64,000 nt of DNA, taken from assembly GCA_009829735.1 (NCBI GenBank), contig CM020618.1, forward strand, positions 29,426,894 through 29,490,893, in the 5' to 3' direction. This document shows, one piece after another, positions 34,601 to 44,084 of the stretch (the first letter of the stretch is position 1; every line of letters begins with the position of its first letter). Under the pieces are notes generated by a model, which saw only the letters and a list, made by a program, of their open reading frames with translations, did no database searches and was not told the origin of the DNA. Both the position numbers and the translations under genes were made by a program. The DNA is from Pyropia yezoensis (Eukaryota > Rhodophyta > Bangiophyceae > Bangiales > Bangiaceae).

Positions 34601-37154
34601 CGCCGTGGGTGCGCGCCACGCCAGCCAGCGTGGCCACCACATCGTCTGCTTCAAAGCCGGGCACCTCCACCAGCGGCAGGCCCAGCGCATGGACGAGTCG
34701 CTTGGCATAAGGGAGGGCAGCGATGAGGCTGCCTGGCATCGACTGCCGGTGGGCCTTGTAGCCGGCGTCGAGTGCGCGCCGAAAGTCCTTAACACCCGCC
34801 TCCCCACGGTGAGTGGCATCAAAAACAATCACCACCCGCGCAGACCGGGCGTGCTGTTCGAGAATCGTCATCAGCATCGTGCTGAACAGGTGGACGACAA
34901 ACCCATCGGGGGGGGCTCTGACGTCGGGGGCCCCGTTGCCGCCACCGCCGCCGCCACTGCCACTGCTGAAAGACGACATGCTGTTGACAGCATAGTGGGC
35001 ACGGTAGAGCAGGTTGAGCGCGTCAATGATGAAAACGTCCTCCCTGTGGGTGGGGGGGGGCTCATCACCACCGCCGTCGGTCGCACCCGTGGCCACACCA
35101 GTCGGACCAGCCGCATCATCGGCGTCGGCGGCGGAAACCAGAGCCGTGGCCCAGGCAGGATCCTCTACAGGGGGTACCTCATAACCGGGCGCTGTGTCGG
35201 CCGGACCCTCCTCGCCGGCAAAACAGGCATCTGCCCGGCTCACGACCGCCCCACCTGCTGCCGCTACCGCCGCTACCACTGCCGCTGAAGATGTCTCGAC
35301 CCGCCGATGCACGTCGCCCACCGCAGCAACCCCGTCCCCCTCCACTGGGGGTGCCTCAGCCGTCGCCACCACCAACGCCGGCGATGGTGGTGTCGGCTCA
35401 GCCCCCCCAACGGAGGCCGTCGCAGGAACGCCTGCTGGGGGGTGCGGTGGGTCGAGCGGCACCGCCGCCTCCCTCGCGCCGCCCCCCACCAATGGCGGCA
35501 ACACGGGTGGTGGCGGAGGGGTGGGCACCCGGCCCCCTCCCCCCCGCAACAGCAGCGCCGCCTTGTCCCGCAGCAGCACGTCCGCCGCCGCCTCCACCTT
35601 GGCTTGCAGCGACGCGGACATGCCCGGCAGGCGCTCCCCCGCACGCACCCGCGACACAAGCGACTCGACATTAGAGGTCTCGGCGAGGAGAGCCACCGCG
35701 CGGAGCGCACCGACCCGCGACAGCCCCGCCACTTTCAGCCGCGGGTGGCCGGTGAGGGCAAAAAAATCCGCCAGTGCCGGCCCGCACACGCCGCCGTGCG
35801 AAGCCGCCACGTCCGCGGCGGTCAGGCGGGTGAGCCGTCGGCTGATGGGCGTGAGCAGCTCCACCGTCTGGGCCGCCGCCAGCTGCAGCGCCCGCGGGTC
35901 GGCCGACACGACCGTCACAACGCCGACCGCGGCGGTCGCGCCGGTGGCCAGGGCCGCCCGCCGCGCGTCGGCCAGCCGCCCGACGGTGGCGCCCAGGAGC
36001 GCCGCGTCTGGGGCGGCCAGCACGGTTACGCCGCGACGCTCGCGGGCCACGTCCGCTACCGACGCGGCAAGGCCGGCGTCGGGCATAGCGCCCACCACAA
36101 CCACCATCTCACACGGGCCTCCGTGTGCAGGCGGGGCGGCCGCGTCGGCGCCGCCCGCCAGACCACCGGGCGCCTGGAGGGTGCCCAGCAGGTTGTTCCA
36201 CGCGTTGAGGAGGGCGGCGGGGTCCCGCCGGTTGGCCGCCGAGTGCACCTGCAGGTGGTCCAACAGGCTGGGCGCGTCCACGACCGCCACGGGCGGGAGC
36301 GGGGGGGGGGCGGGGGCGGCGGGGAGGGGCGGAGGCCCGCCTGCGGTGGACCACCCATGGGGCGCCACCATGGGGGGGGGGGGCACCGTCGCTAGCGGCA
36401 GCATGACTGCCGGCGTCCCCTCCAGCGTGGCCGCCGTCGCGGCCGCGGCCACCGCGGTGGCCCCTAGCGGTGGCGCCAGCCCCGGTGGGGTTGCAAACGG
36501 CGGCGGCGGCGGCGGCGGCAGCGGTGGCGGGGGTGGTGGCTGCGATGGGGACACAGCAGACAGAGACGCGGCGGTGGCGGCGGCGGCGGCGGCACCCGGC
36601 GGGCGGCCCGCCGGGGTGAGCGCCCCCCCCGCCACCCATCCCCCCCCCCGCCGCAGGCGCCAGCCGCGGAGCGCCACCGCCGCCGACGCCACCGTCGTGG
36701 CGCCTGCCCCGACGGGCGCCGCCGCCCAGGGGAGAACAAACGCGCCGCTGCCGCCACGGCCACCGCCGCCACCGCCACCGCCGCCACCGCCACCGCCACC
36801 GCCACCGCCACCGCCACCGCCACCGCCACAACCACCGCCGCGCCTACCGCTGCTGTGTCGGGCGCCGCCGCCGGCGGGCGAGGCGCGACCGCCGGCGCTG
36901 GCGCGCACGGGCGGCGGGCGCCCCGTGCGGGCACCCGGTGGCGCTGGCGGGCCCATAAAAACAAGAGGAAAAAAAACCGGCGGGATCCTCGGCGGGCGGG
37001 TGCGGCGGGCGGGTGCGGCGGGGAGGGGCTGGCAGGGGGGACCGCCCGTGGGGCGACAGCGGGGGGCAAACGCGACAGGGGAGGAGGGGGGGGAGGGGGC
37101 AGAGGCGGGAAAAAGGACACAGAGGGGGAACAGAAATCGGCGGTCGACGCACAC
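31683..37154 (-). CDS. Organellar-type DNA polymerase I with duplicated 5'-nuclease region
   Basis: This is a family A DNA polymerase of up to 1823 residues. After a basic, Gly-run N terminus (probable plastid or mitochondrial targeting; start uncertain, MGPPAPPG near 36956 is an alternative) comes a decayed 5'-nuclease-like region (~291-540). A Pro/Ala linker leads to a normal 5'-3' exonuclease (~704-985: FIIDALNLLYRAHYA, FDATHRGE, GFEADDVVATL, SMDKDFQQL, LTGDESDGVEGVAGIG). A 3'-5' exonuclease-like domain (~1148-1335) lacks recognisable catalytic motifs. The polymerase domain (~1348-1823) has motif A DYAQIELR (near 32370), motif B RARAKLVSYGVPYG (near 32220) and motif C VHDELL (near 31845), with the TGR and NLQSLP segments. 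E. coli PolI has 928 residues; most of the excess is low-complexity sequence. Red algae are known to have a PolI-type enzyme for organelles. No intron is visible. Confidence 0.9.
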   Translation of the reverse strand: MCVDRRFLFPLCVLFPASAPSPPSSPVAFAPRCRPTGGPPCQPLPAAPARRTRPPRIPPVFFPLVFMGPPAPPGARTGRPPPVRASAGGRASPAGGGARHSSGRRGGGCGGGGGGGGGGGGGGGGGGGGGGGRGGSGAFVLPWAAAPVGAGATTVASAAVALRGWRLRRGGGWVAGGALTPAGRPPGAAAAAATAASLSAVSPSQPPPPPPLPPPPPPPFATPPGLAPPLGATAVAAAATAATLEGTPAVMLPLATVPPPPMVAPHGWSTAGGPPPLPAAPAPPPLPPVAVVDAPSLLDHLQVHSAANRRDPAALLNAWNNLLGTLQAPGGLAGGADAAAPPAHGGPCEMVVVVGAMPDAGLAASVADVARERRGVTVLAAPDAALLGATVGRLADARRAALATGATAAVGVVTVVSADPRALQLAAAQTVELLTPISRRLTRLTAADVAASHGGVCGPALADFFALTGHPRLKVAGLSRVGALRAVALLAETSNVESLVSRVRAGERLPGMSASLQAKVEAAADVLLRDKAALLLRGGGGRVPTPPPPPVLPPLVGGGAREAAVPLDPPHPPAGVPATASVGGAEPTPPSPALVVATAEAPPVEGDGVAAVGDVHRRVETSSAAVVAAVAAAGGAVVSRADACFAGEEGPADTAPGYEVPPVEDPAWATALVSAADADDAAGPTGVATGATDGGGDEPPPTHREDVFIIDALNLLYRAHYAVNSMSSFSSGSGGGGGGNGAPDVRAPPDGFVVHLFSTMLMTILEQHARSARVVIVFDATHRGEAGVKDFRRALDAGYKAHRQSMPGSLIAALPYAKRLVHALGLPLVEVPGFEADDVVATLAGVARTHGARTVIVSMDKDFQQLLDDGWVRLLRPNRSNRGGGYTYVDATDFSADHAGLAPAQFVDVLALTGDESDGVEGVAGIGKVTAPRLIAEHGGVEALITAAEAMVGAAGNAAATAPKKRPAGAPKKALTPRLAKAIAASADRLRLSRQLVEIDRNVALDGLRWPQLARARVNPIAVRAVLVSLGLVHRFTTRYARLADALAAVSMPAAGTAAAAPSAAGARPVEFVEVAYLSRLSAEDVRGPGGEVGAPTEAAAAERAADEAADGAAHTERVTAMADPDNVVGDVAAPAAAVPSRTLEATDVPLEYVEMSNATELTHYLAPRVREAVGLSLTYAPGPPVDGRPGTLVGIALSVGDGRSVYVPLGDPLSTSGEAASLAPGGVLAALLADRSVGKVGWFLGDAHKALAALGVPLHGRLFDVRLGHSVLHAGGSVLDADVLRETLGLDADAAGERLAGWPAESPGSLALPTTAATAHAQADFGLRAGGALAALLEEVGLSRVAADVEMPLLQPLADMEAAGIAVDAGALAALRVDVDAELAAIAASIGRVCEAYSPDAAAAAAAGVNVGSPAQLGALLTTLGARLSRTTATSEAISVSAKVLSKLSTTTSREELAAAAIADGFAPLDGGPPPPPPSPPPAGGASAKARRVAPKARRVAWEKAPSASAVEVAGLAVTYRSVARLRSSYTDSLAALIDPSTGRIHTTYVQNGSATGRATTVRPNLQSLPTRTPLGRRVRSAVVAPPGRSLLAADYAQIELRILAALSGDAALIGALAAGEDVHRSLAAAIYGIPAAEVTAEQRARAKLVSYGVPYGVSAGQLGARLGLPLPRARELVDAFHDRFPGVHAYTSELVARARAAGYTETLLGRRRPLPDLASPHGAVRAAAERAAVNAPIQGTQADLVKVALTRVARQLAAAGAASRVVLVVHDELLVEVAAGEEALVEAVVRQEMETAVALPNGVAIRVDIAQGNTWAAAAPH

Positions 37155-39149
37155 GCGCTACGGAAGGCAGTGTGTGGGAGCGCGGTAGCAGTGAGATGCG
37201 TCTGGCCCAGCGCAGTGCGCGGCTTAAAGCGGTGTCACGGAAACGGCCCGATTTCTTGCCCAGATCTGTTGACCATTTCTTGCAACCCCTCCGTATGGTA
37301 TGCTGGAGGCCTACAAATCAGCTTTTTTTTTGTATGACTTGTTTGGACAGGTTCCGCACGGAGGCCACGTGCTCACGATACACGACGTGAAGCGCCATCA
37401 TCAGACCTCTCTGGTGATGTGCTTTGAGCACATGGCCGTCGTGCAACTATACCGCTCGGCAAATTTAAGCAAGTAGACAAAAAGGGAGCTTGCACAAACG
37501 CGCAAAATAAAGTGCAAAACCATGCAGCTTCGCGTAACTGTTTTGACAATATCTCATTATTAAGGTAGTGCTTGTTGAAGGCTTAGCAGTGATTGCTGAC
37601 TCGCTGGCGATGAAGAATGCCGCGTTCTCATGTCCGCAGCGGCCGCGGCCGGTCAAGCGGAATCTGATTGCGTAGACTCATTGTCTCCAACTGTGACCTA
37701 GGATATACAAATGTTTTTTTCCATTTCCAGAGTCTTACTTTGAATGAGATGCGTACTTGCGCGTCAGCACCTGCCACCTGCAGCTAGCTGCAGCCGCCTG
37801 CTTGAGCTCTGCTTAATGGCTGTTGCTTCCGCTTGGTTTGTGAGTGACCAAGGTTCAGCTGCACGTCTGTGTGGGCCTCAGCGATGGCTGCTCAACCATT
37901 CTGCTTCTCCCTACAGGTAGTGCCGCCGTCCCCGCCAGGCACGGGGCGGCCTCCTGGGAACTGGAGGGCAAGGCAATGAGCCGGCCGCACCGCCGCCGCC
38001 CCTTTCCGCAGAGGGGCTACAGCGCTACCCGTGGGGGCGGCGCGTGCTTGCGCTGTCCGGGTGCTGGGGGGGGGGCACGGCGGCGTGGCGGCTGCTGGGC
38101 TGTGCCGTCAGCTGGTGCGGTAGCGAGGGTGGCGTGCGGCGGCGGCGTGCACGCCGTGCCAGGGCGGCAGCGCTTCCATGGCGGGATGTCAGAGGGGCAG
38201 CCACGTCGCAGCATCTTCCGCGGCAAGCCGGCCAGCTCCCCCCGTGCGGCACTGCGCGGGCCGATTCGAGCGGCTGGTCGGTGATGGCTGAGTGAGTGCA
38301 GGGGGCGTGGCGTTTGTCCTGTGGGAGGGTGCGGTTGGACCCGACGGGGAGAGCAGCAGAGAAGGGGGGGGCGGCGTTGTTTGAGGGACTGAGGAATGGT
38401 AGCTGGTGGTGATAACACGTCGGAGGGATGCTATGGCCATTGTTTGGACGTGCCGTTTTGTAAATACAAGCATACAAGGGAGCGAGCGGTCGCGCCCCCA
38501 TAGCTCATTCATCACCCCGGTCTGTCGTGGCACCGTCCCCATGAAGCGCAGACCGCCAGTTGCTGGTGGCGGCCCACGGTCACGCCGCCCCCCCCGTTCG
38601 CCATACCCCGCCGTGCTGCAGCCGCGGCAAGTGCCCCTCTGACGGGGCTGAGGGAGGGAGAGCGCGGCGAAAGTGGGGCACCTCGCAGACGGGGAGAGGG
38701 GACAGGGGATGACTGCTGGAAGGTGAGACGGGATGCGGCAGAGGGAGGCTTCCGGTCTGGTTAGCGGGGGGGGGGGAAGGCATGCGGCGGCAGCGGCGGC
38801 GGCTGCCGCCACCGCCGCCGTGACCGCGTCAATGCGGCGGGGGGGGGCGGGGGCGACGGCGACAGCAGGCCCGCCGCCGGTGTGGCCACGACGGGATGCC
38901 TTTGGCTCATCGCCCCGCGGCGGCCGCCGCCCCGCCGCAGACGGGCGGGCGGGTGGCGGCGGCGGCGCAGCGCGGCGCGGGGCCCCCCCTCCATCCCTCT
39001 TCCCCCCCACTCCCCCGCGCGATGCGCGGCCTTGCCCATCTCCCCCCGCCACCTCAACCCCCCGCCCCCCCCTCCCCTCCCCTTGCGGGCGCGCGTGCGA
39101 GCGGGCGGCGGGGCGCACGCGCGCCCGCACGCCCGGCGTAGCCGGCCGC
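37155..39149. other. Intergenic region, 2 kb
   Basis: This region separates the polymerase start from the 3' end of the LtrA gene. About 37.2-37.9 kb is less GC-rich and probably contains the polymerase promoter. From 38 kb it is G/C-rich with many chance open frames of low complexity. CTCCCTACAG at about 37909-37918 looks like a splice acceptor, but no matching gene was found. Confidence 0.4.
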
Positions 39150-42100
39150 TCAGATAAACTCACACGGACCGCACCCGCCCGCGCCGCCGCCGGCAGCATA
39201 GGTGCGGAAACGCAGCGGGTCGTCGCCGTCGCCAACGGCGCGGACGGTGGCGGGGTGACGGTCGCCGCCGCGCGCGGCCGCGTGGCGGCGGCGACGACGA
39301 CGGCGACCGCCGGCGGCGGCGGCGGCGGCGGTGGCGGCGCCACCCGCCGCCACTGCGTCCGCGGGGGTGTCCCCGCCGCCAGATGCCGCTGCCTCGCCCG
39401 CATTGGTGACGTTGACGGCGCTGGACGTCGATGGCGACGAGGTGGAAGAGGAAGCGGAGGAGGAAGAGGAGGAGAAGGAGGAGGAGGAGGACGACGACGA
39501 TGGTGACGCTGCTTCATCGTCGGCCACGGCGCCGCCCGCCTCGGGGTCGTCCGGGTCCACCTTGGCCGCTGCGGCGGGCACCCCCCCATCGTCCGCTCCC
39601 CGCCCCCCCGCGCCTGGCAGCGACGCGCCGACGCTGCCGTCGCTCACCGACGACGGGGCCCCCCTGCTGGTGCCGCCCCCAACCGACGCGGACAGCTCGG
39701 AGCGGAACCAGCCAATGCGGTCCGCCTCAATGAGCACAAACTCCGCCAGCGTGGACGCCGACACGACCGCCGCAACGACGCACAGCAGCGCCAGCGGGTC
39801 GAGGCGGTCGCCCCCCAGCGGGAGGGCGACCAGCCCCGCCACGGCCATGGCGGTGCGGATGGGCAGGCGCCACCGGCGCGTCGCCGCCCGCGGGCCCGAC
39901 TTGTGCGTCGACGCAAGGGCGACGAGGAGGAGGAGGGCACCAAAGGTGCCTGCTGAAAAGACCCACCGCGTTGCGCCCGAGATGGCCGCGCTGCCCAGCG
40001 TGTCGGCCGCCGTCGACGACGCGGCACCGCCGCCGGCACCGGCGGCGGCGCCGATGGCGCCGCCGCCTGCGCGGCCCACCGCCGTTATCAGGACCTCCTC
40101 GGCGGCAGCGGCGGCGGCGGCCGGAGCCGGCACCCGCACCGCCGCCGCGCGTAGGATGATGCCCAGCCCCGTGGCGCTGAGGATGAGCGCCGCGTGGAAG
40201 TACAGGTGGGTGGCCGACCACACAATGCCCGCCTTGCGGTTCCACCGGATGGCGTGGACGCCCCGCCGGAAGACCCGATTGTCCACGTCCATGTAGAGGA
40301 CCTTGAAGCAAAATGCAATCGCGACGCCACATAGGGTGCCCGCGTACAGGCGGCCCGTGTCAATGACATCGGGCGGGAGCGTGAGGATGGTGCCACCTTC
40401 AAAGAGGATGGCAAGCAGGGACTCGCCCATAACAACTGGGCACAGAGTGAGGAGCGCGGGGAGAGAAGCAAGGTGAAGGGCAGGGAAGGGTTAACGTGGG
40501 TGGAGGACATTCACGATCAAGGGCGGCACGTCTTCAAGCAGCGAGCCACGTCAGCAACCGACTACTGGGGCGCTCACGGGATGGCCACCGTCGCCACACG
40601 CGGAGCCGGCCGTCGCCCCAAAGGGTCGCCACCTTCCCTCCCTCCCTCTCTCAGCCAGAGCCGGCAGGTGTCGCACGCCCTCTGCGCCTGCCCGATGCGT
40701 CAACGTACTCAGAGTCAACAGCCCGTACTGCAGGGGGTGGCGTACCGCACCCGTCGGAATAGAACAGAGCGCCACCAACGCAACAAGACACGGAAACAAA
40801 GACACCGGTTAACAGCCGCGTGCAGGCCGCTCGCCCACTCTGGCGGAGCGCCCCCCCTCGTCCGCCCCCCCATACCGCCACGCAAAAGAACCCAGCCGCA
40901 ATCCCGTGCCCCGCCGCCGCCCTTCCCTCCCCCCCTCCCCATTCCCCCCTCCCCACTTTACCTTTTCCGTCAGCGCCTCGATATTAACCGCCGGCATGAC
41001 GGTGCCCGCGCGCCCCCGCACGAGCTTGCGGTACACCAGCGGAAACGCGCTGGCCCGTGACTGGTTGACCACCGCCCCCACCCAGTAGAGCACGACCACC
41101 GCCCGGCGGCTGCGGGTGCCCACCAGGGCAGCGGCGAGGTAGGGCAGCGCCGTCACCGCCGTCACCGCCGCAGAGGCAACAACAAAGTTGGTGCCCAGCA
41201 CCGCCCGCACCGACCGGCGCGGCGGGGGGCGGCCGGCGGTGGCGGCATCGCCGGCGCCGGGCGGCGGCGCCGACGCGGCGGCGAGGCGGGGCTCCCGGGC
41301 GCCAAAGAGCGCCGACGTGGCGGCGACAAAGAAGAGGGAAAAAAACGCACACGCAGACACCCACGTGGCGGTTAAGGTGAACGCTGAGTGCGCACCAACG
41401 CCAATGCCGCACAGCGCAAGGACAGTGAGGAACACAAACACCTTTTCCAGCAGGTCCCCCGTGGAGCCAAAGGTGTTGAAGAGAAAGGCAGCGTCGCGCC
41501 AGACAGCCCTGTAGTGGGAAGAGGGGTGGGGGGGGTGGGAATGGAGGCCGACATACATTGGATGGATGGGGGAGGGAGAAAGCGATGGGAAAGAGAAAGA
41601 ATGAAGGGCACGGCCGGCAGTTCACGAGCGAGGAAAGCAACCCACGGGGGAGCGGACCAACCGACACACACCCAACGAGTCGGGGGGATGGGGTGGGGGA
41701 ACGTCCGACCAGCCACCGCCCGCACGACCAGGGTCACCAGGCGCAACGCGGGTCAGCATGACGCCCATGCACAGATGCCGCAGCTGGCATCCCCCTCCGC
41801 CCCGCCAGCATCGCCACCGCACACCACGGCAGAGTTGCGCACGACCATGGGCGCCGTCAGTCGCCCACCCCCCCCCCACGCCTCCCAGGCCACCTGCCCA
41901 CCCACGACGGCGCCAGCCGCCAGCGCCCACCATCCACCGCCCACATCGCCCACAACCAAGCCTGGCGGTCAGCGCAGGCCAGCGACGCGCAGACGCCCCC
42001 CCGCTTCCCAACCCCCTGGCGCCGTCCATGGAACCCCCACCCCCCCCCCGCAGCGCAGGCCCACCTACCACACGACCGCAAACAGCAGCAGAAACTTCTC

Positions 42101-43318
42101 CACCGCCCGCCACGTGATGGCCACCCGCAGCTCATGGCCGAGCACCGCAATGGTGGCGACCAGAATCTGTGGCGTACGCGCGGGCAGCGTCCCGTCCCCC
42201 CAGCCCACCACCCATAACACGCGGCGGCATTATCCACCCACCCACCCACCCACGACACAGCTCACCCGCCCCGCGCATTGCCAATGACAACGACGGTCCC
42301 CGGCTCAGGTGGTGAGTTGCCGCACGCCCCGCACGCCACCCCCAGTCGCTCCGCCCGCCCGCAGCGTAGTCGTGGCGGTATGTACCAGGTACCGCCCTCC
42401 CCCCACCACAGCTGAAGGCCCCACCGCCCACTGCTCGCCAATGCGACTCCTCCTCGCGCTCTATCGCCGCACCCCCCCCCCCCCCCCCCCCCAGCGCCTC
42501 TGCTTCCGCCAAGTACCGCCGCCACCACCACTACCACCATACCCCCCTTGCCGTCCCCCCCCACGTACCAGATCTAAAAACAGCTCGTCATTTGTGATTT
42601 TCCGCACCCCCATCTCCCGCACCAGCATGTCCGCGTCAAAATACTGGCGGAGCCACCGGCGGCGGGCCAGCCGGCTCGCCAACACCCGCTTGCTTTTGGC
42701 CACCCGCACGCCCCCCCCGCCGGCAAGGCCCGCCGACACGCCCGCGTCGGCCCACGAGCCGCCTACCTCCCCGTCGGGCCCGACGGGCGCCCCCTTTGGC
42801 CGCCACGAGCCGGGCACGGTGACCCCCCCGCCGCCGCCGCCGCCACCACCACCACGACGCTGCGGCAGGCGGGGGCCGACGGGGTGGTGGAAATCTTCAG
42901 AGGAACGGCGGGAGGCGACCAGGTGGGCAACCACCTCCCCAAACTCCTCTTCCGTCTCGTGGGGTCGTCCGGTGTGGGGTGCGCCGCCACCGCCGCCGCC
43001 GCCGCCGCCACCGCCGACCGCGGCGCTGTCAATCGATGCGGGAGGGGTGGGAAGCGCGGGGTCGAGGCTGCCGGTGCGGACGGACCCCGCCGCCGCCGCC
43101 GCCGCCGCCGCCGCACCCACCGCGCTCACGCCGGCCGCCGCGTCGCCGCCGCCGACGCCGCCGCCGCTGCCACCGCCGCTGCCGCCGGGAGGGGGCACCG
43201 TCGCCACCACCGGCGCCGCCGCGCCGCCGGCGGGCGCGTGGGCGTGGGACATGGGGAAGCGCCCAAAGAGGGCGGCGACGCCAGAGGCGGCAGCAGAGCG
43301 TGGACTGGAGGACGACAT
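39150..43318 (-). CDS. LtrA-family multi-pass membrane protein, five coding exons
   Basis: The coding sequence joins 43318-42569, 42166-42069, 41508-40962, 40727-40709 and 40435-39150 (750, 98, 547, 19 and 1286 nt), together exactly 900 codons with all GT-AG borders in phase. The protein matches the low-temperature-requirement A family, whose function is not well known: NDELFLDL joined to ILVATIAVLGHEL, then a membrane segment EKFLLLFAVVW, FLFNTFGSTGDL, and the family signature TEK-YGLLTL-IVMGES built by the 19-nt micro-exon. About eight to ten hydrophobic segments are seen. The first ~190 residues and the region around 39440-39560 (Ser run, acidic) are low-complexity insertions. ATG at 43316-43318 was chosen; the frame is open further upstream through Pro-rich sequence. 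The gene is divergent from RFC5. Confidence 0.85.
40709..40727 (-). other. 19-nt micro-exon of the LtrA gene
   Basis: TACGGGCTGTTGACTCTGA is flanked by CTGCAG on the acceptor side and GTACGT on the donor side. It codes YGLLTL plus one base and brings the exons ending TEK and starting (A)TT GTT ATG GGC into phase. Without it the fourth and last exons do not share a frame. Confidence 0.85.
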
Positions 43319-44084
43319 GGCGGCGACCGCTTGTCCGTGACGGCGGCGGTGGGGATGAGGATGGGGGCCAACGGCAGTGGCGGTGGGGGTGGGGGCCAGG
43401 TGGGGGTCAGCGGCGGCAGGGGTGGGAGCCAGCGACGGGGGGGGGGGGGGGGTCATCGGGGGGGGGGGGGGCGTCAGCGGTGGCGGTGGTGCGCGCCCGG
43501 GTATCTTCCGTAGCGGTGGCAGTGATTGGCAACAACCGCCAGGCGGCCGCGGGGGGCACTGGCGCATTGCGAGACTCGAGGTAGGGGCTGCGTGCCCTGC
43601 GTTTTGAGGGCCCTACCAAGAAATCTGGTGCCGCTGCGCACCACGATTATAGTTGAATCTGGATGCAGGAACACGTGTCAAGCGTCGCGGAGCTGGGCGG
43701 CCAACCGCGTGGTTGGCGCGAAAACGGGGACGTCGCACCGATTGGGACCAAAGTGCAAACGCGGGTAAGGGTCAGACTCAGCGGCGATCATCGAGTGTTC
43801 GCTTGAGGCCGTTCGCCCCCTGCCTTCTGCCGATAGTCCCTTGCCGTCCTCACGACCATCGTTGGGTGTTGCCTACGTGTTCCCCCTCTGGCTACCTGCT
43901 CCCCCTCACGCCTGCTACCGGTAAACATCTTCCCCTGTGTGGTCATCTGCCTGCGGACTCCTTCTACCGTGCCTTCGTCGACGTCTTCCAGGCTTCCGAG
44001 CCAGTGCCGTCCCTCTGCCCCGCTCCCCGTTGCCCCTCCCCCACTCGGCTCGTCTGGCATCCCCGCCATCTTCCCCCCCACGGT
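43319..44084. promoter_or_regulatory. Divergent promoter region of LtrA and RFC5
   Basis: This is about 770 bp between the two start codons. The LtrA side holds G runs (43438-43475). The part near RFC5 (43780-44080) is C/T-rich, as also seen upstream of SSL1. No TATA box is evident. Confidence 0.5.

Noticed and set aside
34207-37188. Long plus-strand frames opposite the polymerase gene
   Set aside because: They are low-complexity shadows of a GC-rich coding strand, with no family features, while the minus strand has a clear polymerase.
37844-38284. Possible 146-codon gene
   Set aside because: It has no recognisable features, biased composition and no supporting splice or promoter signals.
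38189-39589. 466-codon minus-strand frame downstream of LtrA
   Set aside because: It is almost only Pro, Arg and Ala and overlaps the end of the LtrA exon in another frame.
42266-42303. A 38-nt exon (PGTVVVIGNARGG) in the LtrA gene
   Set aside because: It has GT and AG borders, but including it breaks the frame. Direct joining of 42569 to 42166 is in phase and gives the expected family sequence.
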